Source: Chara braunii
Lineage: Eukaryota > Streptophyta > Charophyceae > Charales > Characeae
DNA: 36,330 nucleotides
Direction: 5' to 3'
Assembly: GCA_003427395.1 (NCBI GenBank)
Contig: BFEA01000745.1
Span: forward strand, 430,940 to 467,269
This document shows, piece after piece, positions 9,461-20,116 of this stretch; the first letter of the stretch is position 1, and every line of letters begins with the position of its first letter. Position numbers and translations under genes: made by a program. Under the pieces are notes generated by a model. It saw nothing but the letters and a program-made list of their open reading frames with translations. It did no database searches and was not told the origin of the DNA.

Positions 9461-10288
9461 CACAGGGGGAGCTAAGACAATGTGTCTTAGCTACTGATCA
9501 CCATCCTAAGACAAGTTGTTACTGCTTGAAAGCCAGGGAGTTTTACAACTTGTCTAAGGAGACTGACCATGAGAATCTGTTTGTGGCGTATGTCACTCAA
9601 ACAGATTCAGTCTCATCCTCTTCTCAAATTGACCTACCTATTCAACAAGTGGTTGATGAGTTTTTTGATTTGGCTCAGGAGCCTACTGGACTTGTCCATA
9701 GGCAGACCAAGCACCACATTCATATTTTTCCCAACTCTACACCTACTGAAGGAAGAGTCTACAGAATGTCCCCTGCTGAATTGGATGAGTTAAGGAAACA
9801 ACTTGAGTCCATAATTGAGAAAGGGTGGATCAGGCCTAGCTCATTTGAGTATGGGGTACCAACTCTCTTGGTTACAAAAGGAAATGGTGAGCTCAGGATG
9901 TGCATTGACTATAGAGGCCTAAACAAGATCACTAAAAAGAACTTTGAGCCCTTGCCTATGATTGATGACTTGTTGGATATGGTGCAAGGCTGCAAAGTCT
10001 TCAGCAAAATTGATCTGAAAATCCGGGTATTATGAGATCAAAATGGCTGAAGAGGATGTACACAAGACAACCTTTAAGATCCGGTATGCCACTTACGAGT
10101 TCCTGGTCATGCCTTTTGGTCTGTGCAATGCACCGGGGACATTCAAGACTGAAATGGATAGGATTTTCAGACCCTTCCTTTACCGCTTTGTTGTTGTGTA
10201 CCTGGATGACATTCTGGTGTTCAGCAAAGATGCCAAGGAACATGCAGGCCACCTCAGGAAAGTTATGCAGGTCCCGAGAGAACATTAG
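9461..10288 (+). pseudogene. Reverse transcriptase domain
   Basis: It is open from the protease stop to 10035 and then continues in another frame (10043-10288). RT blocks seen are GLVHRQTKHHI, YRMSPAELDELRKQL, IEKGWIRPSSFEYGVP, MCIDYRGLNK, FSKIDL, EFLVMPFGLCNAPGTF and the catalytic YLDD at 10199-10210. The frame shift lies in an A run (10018-10021), which appears one base too long. The RT fold is otherwise complete, so the breakage looks recent compared with the left-hand copies. Confidence 0.88.
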
Positions 10289-10337
10289 TATAAACTGAAC
10301 ATCATTTGGTGTTTTCTTTGTTTTATACTTAGGTCGT

Positions 10338-10870
10338 GTGATTTCTTCAGATGGTCTATCCCCTGATGCCTCTAAAGTGGTTGCTGTCAGGGAATGGCCA
10401 CAACCACAGACTGTGAGGGACATCAAATCTTTCATGGGGTTAGCCTCTTACTACAGGCAGTGTCAGTTAGCATTTTCCAGATTGAAGAAAGCACTCACCC
10501 AAGCACCTGTGTTGAAACGGTCTGAGCCTACCTTGCCATTTGTGCTGACCACAAATGCAAGTCAATATGACGTTGGTGCAGTCCTTCAGCAAGATGATGG
10601 GACTGGTTTGAAGCCAGTGGAGTTCATGAGTAACAAGATAAAGGTGCAAAGAATTCAGGCATCTACTTATGAAAAGGAACTGTATGCTCTCGTATGTGCC
10701 CTCAAACAGTGGAAACATTTCTTGCTTGGGAGACACTTCAAAATCTATTGTGATCACTCCACTCTACAGTGGATGAAGATCCAATGTGAGTTAAATGATA
10801 AATTGGCGAGGACGCTATAATAGGGTTGTTGATGCATTGTCACGTAGACCTGATTCATTTCCTGCCATTG
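10338..10870 (+). pseudogene. RNase H domain remnant
   Basis: It begins with the RT connection (GLSPDASKVVAVREWPQPQT, FMGLASYYRQ). It then skips about 25-30 residues and continues CQLAFSRLKKALTQAP. In the RNase H motif the usual TDAS reads TTNAS, so the first catalytic Asp is Asn. The Glu (YEKELYAL) and a later Asp (YCDHSTL) remain. After KLAR a second deletion and frameshift lead to a VVDALSRRPD block at about 10830. Confidence 0.8.
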
Positions 10871-10920
10871 TTGATGCTTGATCCTTTGCTGATTCCACAA
10901 GACATGCCATCGCTGATGCG

Positions 10921-11834
10921 TTGCCTCAGGACAAAGTCTTTGGCCCCATCCTTAGGAATCTACAGACCGACCCCAATTCCGAGTTAGGTTATTCCTTGAC
11001 TTTAAGTTTGTTGTATATAATCAGTGAGGGGGAAAAGCGTTTGTGTATCCCTAATGATTGCAAGATCATTACTCATCTGATTTCGGGGAGTCATGATGTT
11101 CGCGGTCACTTTGGGTTCTTAAAGATGTATGCCGCCCTGACCCAACGCTTCTATTGGTCTAAGATGAAGGACAATATTCTTCATTACTTGGAGACCTGCA
11201 GGTTGTGCCAAAGGAACAAGGTCTACAAGCGGCCTCCTATGGGACTACTCAAACCTCCACCTATCCCTGATGGTCTTGGTGAGTCTGTGTCCACCGACTT
11301 CATAGATTTGGGCAAGACCACGCCACGTGGGATGAGAGAGGTAATGGTCTGTATCGATAGATTGTCCCCTTACTTGTTGAGGCCAGAGTACCTCTGGTCA
11401 GAGAGTTTTTCTGTGAGAGGTGGGTGAATGTTCATGGGTGCCCATCCTCCATTATCATTGGCATAGACGCCAAATTCTGCAGCGACGATTGACAATTTTT
11501 CTGGAAAGACTACCTGCATTCTAGAGTGGACATGACCTCTGGGAGACATCCTGAAGCCAACGGACAGGTTGAAGTGATGAATCAAGTCCTGTTTCAACTG
11601 TTGCGTATTGTGATTATGCTTGATCAGCAAGACTGGGACAAACATTTATCCAAGGCACAACTGATGTATAATACATCTGTTCACAACACGACAGGCTTTA
11701 CACCCTATAGGCTGCACTTTGCCAGAGACCCCAGACAACCTCTAGATGATCTCATTGATAAGTCCAAGCCTAAACTAACTCTTGGCACTGCAGAGTTCAC
11801 CAAGAGTTATGAGAAAGACCTAGAAAAAGCTTGA
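10921..11834 (+). pseudogene. Integrase remnant
   Basis: The zinc-binding HHCC region is intact (SHDVRGHFG ... CRLCQRNK, about 11090-11220). The first catalytic Asp is in STDFIDLGK. After CIDRLSPY (about 11370) a stretch is missing. A shifted frame follows in which the expected second Asp is not found (the site reads IIGIDAKF). The third acidic residue is in GQVEVMN (about 11565). The remainder to 11834 (NTSVHNTTGFTPYRLHF) is open. Dead. Confidence 0.82.
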
Positions 11835-12384
11835 ACTAAGATGCTCAAAGCCCAGAAGAGGATGATCGGACGGGCTAACAAGCATCGCTCTCCCTCTACT
11901 ATACGGCTAGGTCACTGGTTCTGGGTGAAAAGATATGAGTTAACCGATGAACAAGATATCTCAAGAAAGTTGTTGCCTGTTTACTACGGCCCATGGTAGG
12001 TGCTTGATACTGTGGGATCCATTTGGACCTTCCTACGTACTTGCGGTACCCTTTCATATCAAGACCTATCTGGTCTTCCATGCCTGAAAAGTGCTGCCTT
12101 TCACTTCTGCTGATGCATTTCCTGACAGGCCACCGCAGTTTAGACCTCCTATCTCTGGGAAGGGATATGAAGTCGAGAGCTTAGAGGATCAGTGGGGCAC
12201 AAGCCTCAAGTGTGAATACCTTGTGGAGTTCCTTTTCCAACCTCACACAGAGGACCGATGGTTCATAAGGAAGGAACTTCTCAAGTCTGCAAATTCAGTC
12301 GTGCGCGCCTATGAGGATGAACAGAAAGGACAACCCTCAGATATTCTCCTCGTGGACACTCCTAACTCGGGGTCCTCGCTCCCC
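11835..12384 (+). pseudogene. Integrase tail and chromodomain
   Basis: After a TGA near 11832 the frame continues KMLKAQKRM, a GPF/Y-like segment (RKLLPVYYGPW then a stop at 11998-12000), and then the tail. From 12091 an open stretch contains GKGYEVESLEDQWG, CEYLVEFLF and EDRWFIRKELLKSA. This has the chromodomain order (YEVE.., EYLV.., W..). Such domains guide chromovirus integration to modified histones. The left-hand gypsy copy lacks this part. Confidence 0.75.
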
Positions 12385-12397
12385 GGGAGGGTAGGAA
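12385..12397 (+). other. Polypurine tract
   Basis: GGGAGGGTAGGAA lies immediately before the inferred LTR start TGCAATG, where plus-strand priming would occur. The same AGGAATGCAATG junction is visible in the - strand copy at about 160-148. Confidence 0.6.
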
Positions 12398-12645
12398 TGC
12401 AATGAATTGCAGTGGCATGCGGGCTGTATACTAACTTCGTTTGATGTTGCCTGGTTTTTAGCTCTCCAGGATTCGATCCCGTGACCTGTTTTGTTTGCTC
12501 TGTTTTTTTTTTTGTGTGTGTGTGAGAGCCCAACTGGGCTTGATCCCTAGGTCTGTTTGGAGTAGTCTCTGTAGGCTAGCTGTAATACGACTAGGTCTCT
12601 CTGTTTTGTTCTTCATGCCCTCGAGTTGTAGGTCGTTTCTGTCCT
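12398..12645 (+). repeat. 3' LTR of the chromovirus (right end uncertain)
   Basis: It begins TGCAATGAATTGCAG. It shares CGATCCCGTGACCTG and CTTGATCCCTAGGTCTG-type blocks, in the same order and spacing, with the partial LTR at 2128-2329. I could not fix the right end because no second full LTR is present. The sequence may extend past 12645. Confidence 0.6.
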
Positions 12646-13512
12646 CCTCTTTTGCCAATTTTAGGTCTTCGGTCCTAGGCTATAGGTTGTCGTTCCTAGG
12701 CTGTAGGCTGTTGAGTACAGCAGCCTACAAAAGTGTCGAGAGCAAGGAAAAACGGGTTCTGCCTCGTCATTTTTTGCCACGAAGCTGGTGGAGGTCGCAT
12801 GCTCTTTGGGTGCTCTATTATTTGAACTTATTTCACTTGCGGCATCATCTTCATGCTGCTAGGGCTGTCCTCCATCGCTGGGGCTTCCTGGCTCATGTTG
12901 TGACTGCGCTGGGCATCAGGCCTTGAGTGCTGTGAGGTGCCTCTTGCATGTGCTGGTCGGGATAGGCAGGGTCGACATCGAAACCCTTCTTGCAAGTGCT
13001 TGTCGAAGTGGCAGCCATCTCCTTCTTCATCAGGCACTGGTGCTCCTCTTCTTCGTCCTGGGAGCTACCCTGCTCTGTTGAGCGGACACTTCATCTGCAG
13101 TGGGCATCGAGTTTGGATACTGAGTGGCGTGTTGGGTTCAAGAAGGTTGGTGGCGCTTGATGGGCTTGATAGGTTGGGCACAGGCCTGCGCCATAGCTGT
13201 GAGCTTGAGGTTGGGAGGAAGAAGAAGTCTCCCTTACTTGTTGAAACTCTCTTCTTAGTTGGTTTGTGGATGTTAATAACGTGGTTGGCATCCTTGGAAA
13301 AACAGTGCATTAATTGGCTGGAGGGAGCGGGATATTAATGAGAATTGAGTAATTTCAATTCTATTTTTGGTTAAACTGCTTCCACTGTGTATTCTTCATA
13401 CTTGCGGCGCGTAGGTGAAGTGTGTTGCGCAGTACGCTGCGCGGTGCGCGAATCCCAGGTGCATGCGCGCAAAAAAAAAAACAAAAAAAAACTGTGATGT
13501 GTGTATACACGC

Positions 13513-13514
<2 letters not shown>
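12646..13514. other. Unrecognised DNA downstream of the LTR
   Basis: It contains a local repeat GTCCTAGGCT(A/G)TAGG at 12670-12710, and unique-looking sequence with open stretches (for example 12937-13338) that match no family I know. It may include the end of the LTR. Confidence 0.35.

Positions 13515-13547
<33 letters not shown>
13515..13547. repeat. (GA)n microsatellite
   Basis: Pure GA dinucleotide run of about 33 bases. The Arg-Glu open frames over it have no meaning. Confidence 0.95.
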
Positions 13548-13548
<1 letters not shown>

Positions 13549-13680
13549 ACAGAGCCCTTTCACATTATTCAGACAACCCCTGCCGATACTTCAAAAGGTC
13601 CCTGCCAAAAATTGGCAAGGGTCCCTTCGGCAGGAACGGAGTGGTCATTGGAAGGGCCGTCATATGGTGTAGCTTCGATT

Positions 13681-13711
13681 TCAGGTCCGTGTTTCAGCAG
13701 TTATGGGTTAC
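13681..13711. repeat. 31-bp inverted repeat flanking the inverted LINE, left arm
   Basis: TCAGGTCCGTGTTTCAGCAG plus TTATGGGTTAC matches the reverse complement of about 18546-18576 at about 28 of 31 positions. Together with the S copies (13757 and 18370, same orientation) this means similar material lies on both sides of the LINE. Confidence 0.6.
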
Positions 13712-13756
13712 TGACTTGCTAACTCGGCATGTGATTTTGAGGGCTTCACTCCACTA

Positions 13757-13895
13757 CTCACCAAATGTGCAAAACTAGAATGAATCTTCTTCTAGAAATT
13801 GGATCCATACAGGCCACACGTTTTTCTTTTCTGCAAGTGCTGATGAGTGGAGCCAGACCCTTAGGGCCACTGCGCGCAAGTAAGAAAAGGAAAAA
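13757..13895 (+). mobile_element. Short poly(A) retroelement 3' end (family S)
   Basis: It runs from about AAATGTGCAAAACTAGAATG to an A-rich tail (GAAAAGGAAAAACAAAAAAAG). It shares most positions with 18370-18508, including CTGCAAGTGCTGATGAGTGG and a CCCTTAGGGCC hairpin just before the tail. No protein. It is either the 3' UTR of another LINE family or a SINE. Confidence 0.65.
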
Positions 13896-13978
13896 CAAAA
13901 AAAGCAGGCAGCTCAGTAGACCGTATATCTCGGTCTCCCGGCACCCCAAACTCTTCTGAAGCAATACCAATCCAGGAA

Positions 13979-16461
13979 TTGATGCTGGACCACAACCTGT
14001 TGGACTCTCATAAAATTCTTCACTCAAACAAGAGAACCTTCACCTTAGTCAAGAAAAATCACGCTAACCATACGGCCTTTTCACGAATAGACTACTTTCT
14101 AGTACCAGAAACCATGATGGGGGCAATCAAGAATGCTAAAGTGTTATCCTTGGCTCCATATTCGGGACTGGATCACAAACCAATCGAACTGGTTATTTGC
14201 TTTGATCAATTGGTTAAAAAGGGAGCCAACTTCCACAAGCTCAACAAATCCCTCCTGCTGAGCCAGACCTTCCAAAGTGAGGTATGCAACTGTTGGGAGG
14301 GACAAAGATCTGCGCGCCTAAGCACCGACCATCGATGGGAATGGTTTCAAAAGAGTTATTCCAACCTCTCAAGCACCGTGGCCAAAGTCTCTAGGAAACT
14401 AGCGTCTATAAGGAAACAGAGGAAGCACTCACTAGAATTTGTGTTGAAATTGGCAGAAACCAACCTGATAAACAACCCCGCCTCACCTCTATATAATGAT
14501 TTGTTCGACAATGCACGAGAGGAATTGGCCATGTGGAAATGGTGGGACCTAAGAGGCCTTCAAATAAGAGCGAGAATGTGCGAATACGAACTCAGCGATT
14601 CTATGTCAAAACACTTCTTTGCCCGAATCAAAGCAAACTCGAGAGCTACTACGATTGAAGGTCTGAGGTCCCACACAGCCCCGAAAACTGTGAGATCAGA
14701 TAGCGAAGGTATGCTAGAGATAGCTAACAATTTATACAAGGACCTCTACCTCTCCAAAACCGAGTTTCCGATACCCTCCAACATTAGAGAGGCAAGGCAG
14801 AAAATGCTACACTACCTAGAACAAACAATATCAGCTGAATAGGCTAAAGCACTCGACAAACCAATCACACTGGAAGAACTACATTTGGCTTTAAAAAGCA
14901 TGAATAACAACATATCCCCTGAAATCGATGGATTAACAAAAGAGTTTTGAGAGAAATTATGGCCCTTGCTAAGAGGTGACCTGCTACACTTCTACAAAGA
15001 TAGCTGGTCCAAGGGAGGGCTGGGCAATCTTCTCAGCAGCAGCGTGGTCACGCTACTTTACAAAAAGGGTGAGAAAGAAGACATAAGAAATTACAGACCC
15101 ATATCGTTGCTAACTCTTCCGTACAAAATCCTGGCTAAGACCCTGTCCAACCGGATTATCAAGATTACCAACAAATGCTTCCACATTGACCAAACAGGTT
15201 TCATCCCAGGTCGCTACATTCTAGACAATGTTATGACACTGAACGAGTCGGTAAGAAAAATCAGGGAAAGAAAAATAAACACTGTCATTCTTTTGATTTT
15301 GAAGAGGCATACGATCAAGTAAATTGAGATTTCATGGAAGCAAGTATGGAAAGAATGGGAGTTGGACCTAATTTCAGAAAGTGGGTCCGGATACTGTACA
15401 AATATGCAGAATGGAAGTTGGACTACTATCAGATTGCTACCCGATCTCCCGCTCGGTCCGTCAAGGGGACCCTTTGGCCCCATCAATCTTTCTATTCGTA
15501 ATGGAGGCAATCGCATCCTTCCTCCGTAAGGATCCATCAATTCAAAGACTAGCCAACACCGACGTAGGATCAACCCACCAGATGGATTTTCCAACAGCTA
15601 TCATGTTCGCTGACGATCTAACGGTCCTAATCAGAGCGTCTGATTCCTCATTCAGGACATTAGCTAAAGCAATGGACGCGTTCAGACTAGCCTCAGAAAT
15701 GAAGATGAACTGGGGAAAAACAATTGGCTGGTGGCTATCCGAGGAAGAGCCCCCTTCACTCCAAGGCGACGAGGCGGCTATGACATGGCAAACTCCGGAC
15801 ACACCCACCCGCTATCTGGGCATACTAATGACGAAGGAAGGCCTGGCTCCCCAAATGGGCCCATCCATGCTGGCCAAACAGATCAATAAAATCGGAAGGT
15901 GGGGCAATGCCTTCACGTCCCTTATTGGCCGACCACTAGTCCTCAATACATCGGTCTTTTCGATGATGTGGTACATTGCCTCCATTTGGACAGTCCATGA
16001 CAATTCGCTTAAGGAACTGAACTGAAGAGCTAGGCTTTATCTATGGACAGGAGACCCCAACAAGGACAAAGGCATATCCAAGATCGCCTGGCACTATGTT
16101 ACAGGAAGGCCACGAAACGGAGGCCTAGGAATTATTGACCCCGGAACAGAAACGAAAGCCCTGCAAGTCAAATGGATCATCAAACTGCTGATGAAACCGG
16201 ACAGTGCATGGAATAATCTGGCACTGGATAGTATCAGATCCGTGGCCCCAATTCCATCTCCGAACAATATGTCAGGTCTGTTTTGGGTAATGAATAAAGA
16301 ATGGGTGATAACCACAGGACGTAGGAATTGCACGAGGAACAACAGGCTCGAAGACTCTCGACTGCCCACGCCTTACTGACCAGCATTACTCCGATCCTGG
16401 AGGAAAATAATTTCCAACAAGATAAACAGACCCAAATCCAAGGATGAAGTACTAAGGCACC
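13979..16461 (+). pseudogene. LINE ORF2, endonuclease end to post-RT region
   Basis: Endonuclease C-terminus: SRIDYFLV and SGLDHKPIEL. Linker: WWDLRGLQIRARMCEYE. RT: NYRPISLLTLPYKILAK, IDQTGFIPGRYILDNV, RQGDPLAPSIFLF, and the catalytic FADD at 15606-15617. Post-RT: RYLGILMT and GGLGIIDPGTETKALQ. Stops occur at 14840, about 14948, 16023 and 16377, with frameshifts near 15300 and 15400. The sequence ends at DEVLRH (16444-16461) where the inverted block begins. Confidence 0.85.
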
Positions 16462-18177
16462 ACGGTGGAGGATTGACTGTCAGCTTGCCCTATCCCACTT
16501 TTCCCTCTCAGACCTGGGGTCCAGGTCTGCCAGATAGCACCATTGTCCCTAGAAAGAGCTCATCCGATAATCTTGCCGGCCTGTATCTTACCCACGCACC
16601 TCCCTGCCCCTTTGGAAGATCTATGATAAACTCTAAACCCTAAACCCTTCGCCTGTGCGCCCGACCTCCAATAGTCGAACTTGTACATTGACTGGCATTG
16701 ATGTAGCTTCCGGCCCCCTGCGATAAAGTCTTCCTTTGTAACCTGCGTTCATGCTCCCTTATTTTCCCATAGTCAAACTAGTCCTTCCCTCTCCCTTGTT
16801 TCCTCTTTGTTCGTGCCCCCTGGGCCCTTGATGGGCCGCTTACATTCTGTTGAGGCCTACAATGCGAATATGCCCTCAGACGTTGCCTGCTGTCGAAAGC
16901 CTCTTTCTGGTACTGAATTGTGCCACTCCCTCCAGCATACTCGGTCCTCTCGCAATTCTGCAATCTTGCCATTTATCAGCCAGTTCCTGTAGAATCTCTG
17001 CCTCTCCTTGTTACGTTGCTCTTCGTCTTCTGCCCAAGCTTGTTTGGTCTTCCGCCATCTGCAGAGAATCTCAGCTTGTATCAAAGTTCTGGTTTCTATC
17101 CACACCTTCTCCCGTGGGTTAGACCGCCCCTCAATTGTCCTGCTGCATCTCTCCTTCCATATGACCCATAGGGTCACTTTCCTGATGAGTTCAAACCAGA
17201 TCCGTTCTGCCTTTTGCGCCTGATCAGGGATGTTAGTCAAGAGGAGAAGTTGAATGAGTTGCTCGGGGAAGGGAGAAGTGAAGAGGGAATCCCAGAGTGA
17301 TGAAGCTCTGGCCCAGTATTCAGTAGCCTCTTTACAACGCACCAGGCAGTGAACTATATCTTCTACAGCGCCTTCAGTGCATACTGTACATAGCTCCGAG
17401 CTATTGGGGTCTGCGGCTTTCCGCCTAGTGTGTAACCATTGGTTCACCGGAAGGGCTGCGTACGTGATCAGCCACTGCAAATCTTGATTGGTCTGATGCG
17501 TTTGAATTTATCCCAGCGGATTCGTGTGATTTTGTCTGCTTCCTGCCCGACTAGATTCCGCCATCTGTTTTTGATAACGGGGTCTGGATTTTTGGTCTTT
17601 GGAGACAGTCTGTACCCAAGTTTGACAGTGTAATCCTGAATTGGAATTTTGGTCTTAATGTTGCTGGCCTTATTTGGCGTCCACGCCCATTCCGCTGGAT
17701 CAAATTCCAAGTTACGGATTGTAATGTCGGGTCTGTAGACTGACTTCGGCCATGCCCCTAGGACCCTTACTTTCCGGAGCAGGAAGGACTCTGAGACTGG
17801 CGACTCTACATCGCAATTCAGGATAGTTGGCGAACCAGTATTGGTGAGGTGGATCGGAAAAGAGAGGAAAGTGGCCCTAGTGTGTGAGCCTTGCTGCCAA
17901 TGGGAGAATTGAAAGGCTCTAGAGGGTGTTGCTTCTTGAATCATCAGTCCCCACTCACCCGATCTCCACGACTCGTCTTTTACCAGGATATCTTTCCATT
18001 CCTGCGGAATGCAGCTAAGTATATACTGGAGATTGGTCCCTCGTCTGTGGCATCCTTTCTATCTTCCTTCCGTAAGTGGTCGATTTTCCAGATACCGTTC
18101 TTGATCCAGGACAACCACCTCTGTTCTAGGAAGAGTGGGTTGTCCGCCTCCTTCTTAATCCATTCATTCCCGAAGAG
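16462..18177 (-). pseudogene. Inverted LINE segment: zf-RVT region and 3' UTR
   Basis: On the - strand it starts LFGNEWIKKEADNP (18177), then WLSWIKNGIWKIDH, and an open stretch 17944-17468 with EFDPAEWAW. The zf-RVT domain (17480-16857) follows, with MQWLITYAALPVNQWL, CTVCTEGAVEDIVHCLVRC and LWVIWKERC. zf-RVT is a zinc-finger-like region found C-terminal to RT in plant LINEs. Downstream is 3' UTR with GGGTTTAGGGTTTA (16647-16634) and a block shared with 25430-25345. It carries a one-base overlap of frames near 17470. Confidence 0.85.
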
Positions 18178-18362
18178 TCAATGCTGTTCAGGGATCCTTC
18201 GGCCTGACGGAAGGAAGCGTGTGTAAGTGTTCTTGATGTAATGGTTATTTTGACTTGTCGGTGGAATAGGAACCGGACTGACGCTCCCCAGAATAGAAGG
18301 AGCTAGGACCATAAGGCCCTGTTTTTTGTTAAAAAAAAACAAAAACAAAAAAAAAACAAAAA
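18178..18362 (+). repeat. LINE 3' UTR terminus, hairpin and poly(A)
   Basis: It aligns with the reverse complement of 25345-25165: CAATGCTG-TCAGGG, CCTTCGGCC, GACGGAAGGAAGCGTG, GGAACCGGACTGACGCTCCC. A hairpin, AGGACC-ATAA-GGCCCT at 18305-18320 (one mismatch), precedes an A-rich tail from about 18330 to 18362 with C interruptions. Confidence 0.75.
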
Positions 18363-18369
18363 CATTCAG

Positions 18370-18508
18370 CTACTGTATGTGCAAAACCAGAATGAATCTT
18401 CTCCTAGAAACTGGAACCATACAAGTCATCCGTTTTGCTTTTCTGCAAGTGCTGATGAGTGGAGGGAGGCCCTTAGGGCCACTGCACGTAAGAAAAGGGG
18501 AAAAAAAA
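18370..18508 (+). mobile_element. Short poly(A) retroelement 3' end (family S)
   Basis: Second copy of the sequence at 13757, same orientation, directly after the LINE poly(A). It carries a hairpin GGCCC-TTA-GGGCC (18468-18480) before a GAAAAGGGGAAAAAAAAAAAA tail. It could be a target-site neighbour or a duplicated flank of the LINE. Confidence 0.65.
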
Positions 18509-18990
18509 AAAACGAGACAACTACTGGAGTGTTTGTGGTAACTCCGTAACCCATAACTGTTGGAACACAGACCTGAATCTGAATCTGGGATATATTGCTG
18601 GCCTACTCGTGGTCTTCCAGCAGTCCAATGCACATCCTTCCAAAGGTTATGGAAACCCTGCTAATTACTCGCAGGGTACTTTTTGGAAAGGCAAATAAAA
18701 CCAATGAGTAGTACGACTAGGCCCCAAAATATTATCTTTCTGTGCACTTACCCTTTTTAAAAGGGAGGGACACTTATGGGTACGAGTCCGTACAACCTAC
18801 CCTTTCTGATTTTTTTATTTTTTTTTCTAAATGCGCCCCATCACGTGCGCGCGCACGTGTGGGCATGTGTGGTGCGGCGCACGTGATTCACCAACTATGG
18901 TATTCTTTCATCCGGTGTGGTGTGAATTGCTCTCTCCAATATCTCTTGTCGTTGGGCATGTGTATGGGAACATGTAAATGCTGTATCTCG
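18509..18990. other. Spacer with inverted-repeat right arm
   Basis: 18546-18576 is the reverse complement of 13681-13711. Otherwise there are a T-rich tract (18809-18828) and a CG-dinucleotide-rich piece (CGCGCGCACGTG, about 18847-18858). No gene. Confidence 0.45.
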
Positions 18991-18992
18991 TT

Positions 18993-20116
18993 TCAATCAG
19001 GCACATAACAGGGGGTTGTGCGAACGGTCTGTGGTTGTCTGATCCTGTGCGGTCCTAGGGAGATCCAAGGGAGGTTGTGCAGAGTGAGGAGCTTGACTAC
19101 GCACTTAGACTGGAGGGCCTTGGTCTGAATCTCTGGATCTGGAATGCCAAGGCCTCCACGCCCTTTGGGCTGGATCACGTAGTTCCACGCCAGCTTAAAA
19201 ATGAAGTTCTGCTTCGTTGGGTTACCTGTCCATAAGTAGGCAGCAGCCCTTCGTCTAAGAGTCTTTCTTATATTGGTCACGAGGGTTCAAACTGTGGCTG
19301 TGTACCATAGAATGGAGAAGATTGACACATTGAGGATAAGGGCTCGGCCAAAGACGGAGGTATAGATGTGGTTTGGGCCATCGTCAGTTAGAATGCCTAG
19401 GAAACGGAGCAGAAGCCATTGGTCTTGCCAGGAAAAACCTTTCGGGGTGATGGCCCATGTCGGCGCCGCGGTGTTGTCAAGCCACCACCCCGTGTTTTGT
19501 GTCGATTGGCCTGCACATAAGAGTTTCAAAGGACGAGTCGGGGGAAGCCCGGATCAGACCGGTCAGGTCGTCTGCGAAAAGTAATGTGACCAGGAGCGAG
19601 AATCGGCGAGCGTCCGGGGCTGGCTCAGCCACGAGTCTTTCGATGGAGGGGTCTTTACGGAGGAAGAACACAATGGCTTCCAATGTGAAGAGGAAGAGCG
19701 GAGCAGCCAAGGTTCCCCCTGACAGTCATCCGAAACGGGTCGACAAGAAGCCATTCACCTGCACTTGTCCGTATGCGTGATTATACAGCACTCACACCCA
19801 ACGGCGGAAGTTAGGACCGACCCCCATGCGCTCCATGCATTGCTGCTGGAAGTTCTAGTTGACTTGGTCATATGCTTTTTCAAAATTGAAAAGAGTATGT
19901 TGGCATTCAGTCACTGTCCTTGGTGTATCTGACCGCCTCTGTCAGAGACATGGCATTGTCCAATATGAACTGCCCGGGGATGAAGCCAGTTTTGATCAAT
20001 GTGGAAACATCGGTTTGCGCTTGCCCTAAGTCTGTTCGCCGGCAGCTTAGCGAGGATCTTGTAGATGACTGTAAGCAGCCTGATCGGTCTGTAGTTTTCC
20101 ATCAAGAAAGTACCAA
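18993..20116 (-). mobile_element. LINE fragment, RT core
   Basis: On the - strand: MENYRPIRLLTVIYKILAK (20100-20045), CFHIDQ, then after frameshifts FLFTLEAIVFFLRKDPS and the catalytic FADD (19578-19567). Next are GRALILNVSIFSILWY (about 19330) and YLWTGNPTKQNFIFKLAW with GGLGIPDPEIQTKALQ (to 18993). Both ends are missing: it begins exactly at a triplicated 22-bp motif and stops before the zf-RVT part. Related to, but distinct from, the copies at 14-16 and 28-30 kb. Confidence 0.8.

Larger units (their letters stand above)
8618..12645 (+). mobile_element. Ty3/gypsy chromovirus, 5'-truncated and decayed
   Basis: The order is gag zinc knuckle (8816), protease (9160), RT (9770-10290), RNase H (10340-10820), integrase (10921-11830), chromodomain (12090-12330), polypurine tract (12385-12397) and 3' LTR (from 12398). 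This order (RT before integrase) and the C-terminal chromodomain define a chromovirus. No 5' LTR, primer binding site or gag N-terminus is found. It contains stops, frameshifts and at least three internal deletions (in RNase H twice, in integrase once). It lies in the sense direction of the dynein intron. Confidence 0.9.
13930..18362 (+). mobile_element. LINE (L1-type) with a 1.7-kb internal inversion
   Basis: This is a 5'-truncated plant L1-type LINE on the + strand. 13930-16461 encodes the end of the endonuclease, linker, RT and post-RT region. 16462-18177 is the next part of the same element in reverse orientation (zf-RVT and most of the 3' UTR). 18178-18362 is the terminal 3' UTR and poly(A), again on the + strand. 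The coding sequence broken at 16461 resumes at the far end of the inverted block (18177, - strand), and the 3' UTR broken at 16462 resumes at 18178. Only a few bases appear lost, judged against the copy at 25.2-25.8 kb. Many stops and frameshifts. Confidence 0.8.

Noticed and set aside
12465-12545. tRNA-like TTCGATCCC words in the LTR
   Set aside because: No cloverleaf arms could be found around them; the word repeats within the LTR and is part of its own structure.
13839-13880. CTGATGAG followed later by GAAA in the S repeats, resembling a hammerhead ribozyme core
   Set aside because: The GAAA does not directly follow a closing stem II (about 9-13 nt intervene in both copies), and no stem I/III pairing with a cleavage site is visible.
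7157-16647. LINEs ending in telomeric repeats at their 3' tail
   Set aside because: The sequence continues with more shared 3' UTR and then a poly(A) tail, so the motif is internal rather than terminal.
13930-18362. Two independent LINEs colliding tail to tail near 16.46 kb
   Set aside because: Coding and 3' UTR parts missing from the + piece are exactly those in the - piece, with matching break edges; a single element with an inversion is simpler.
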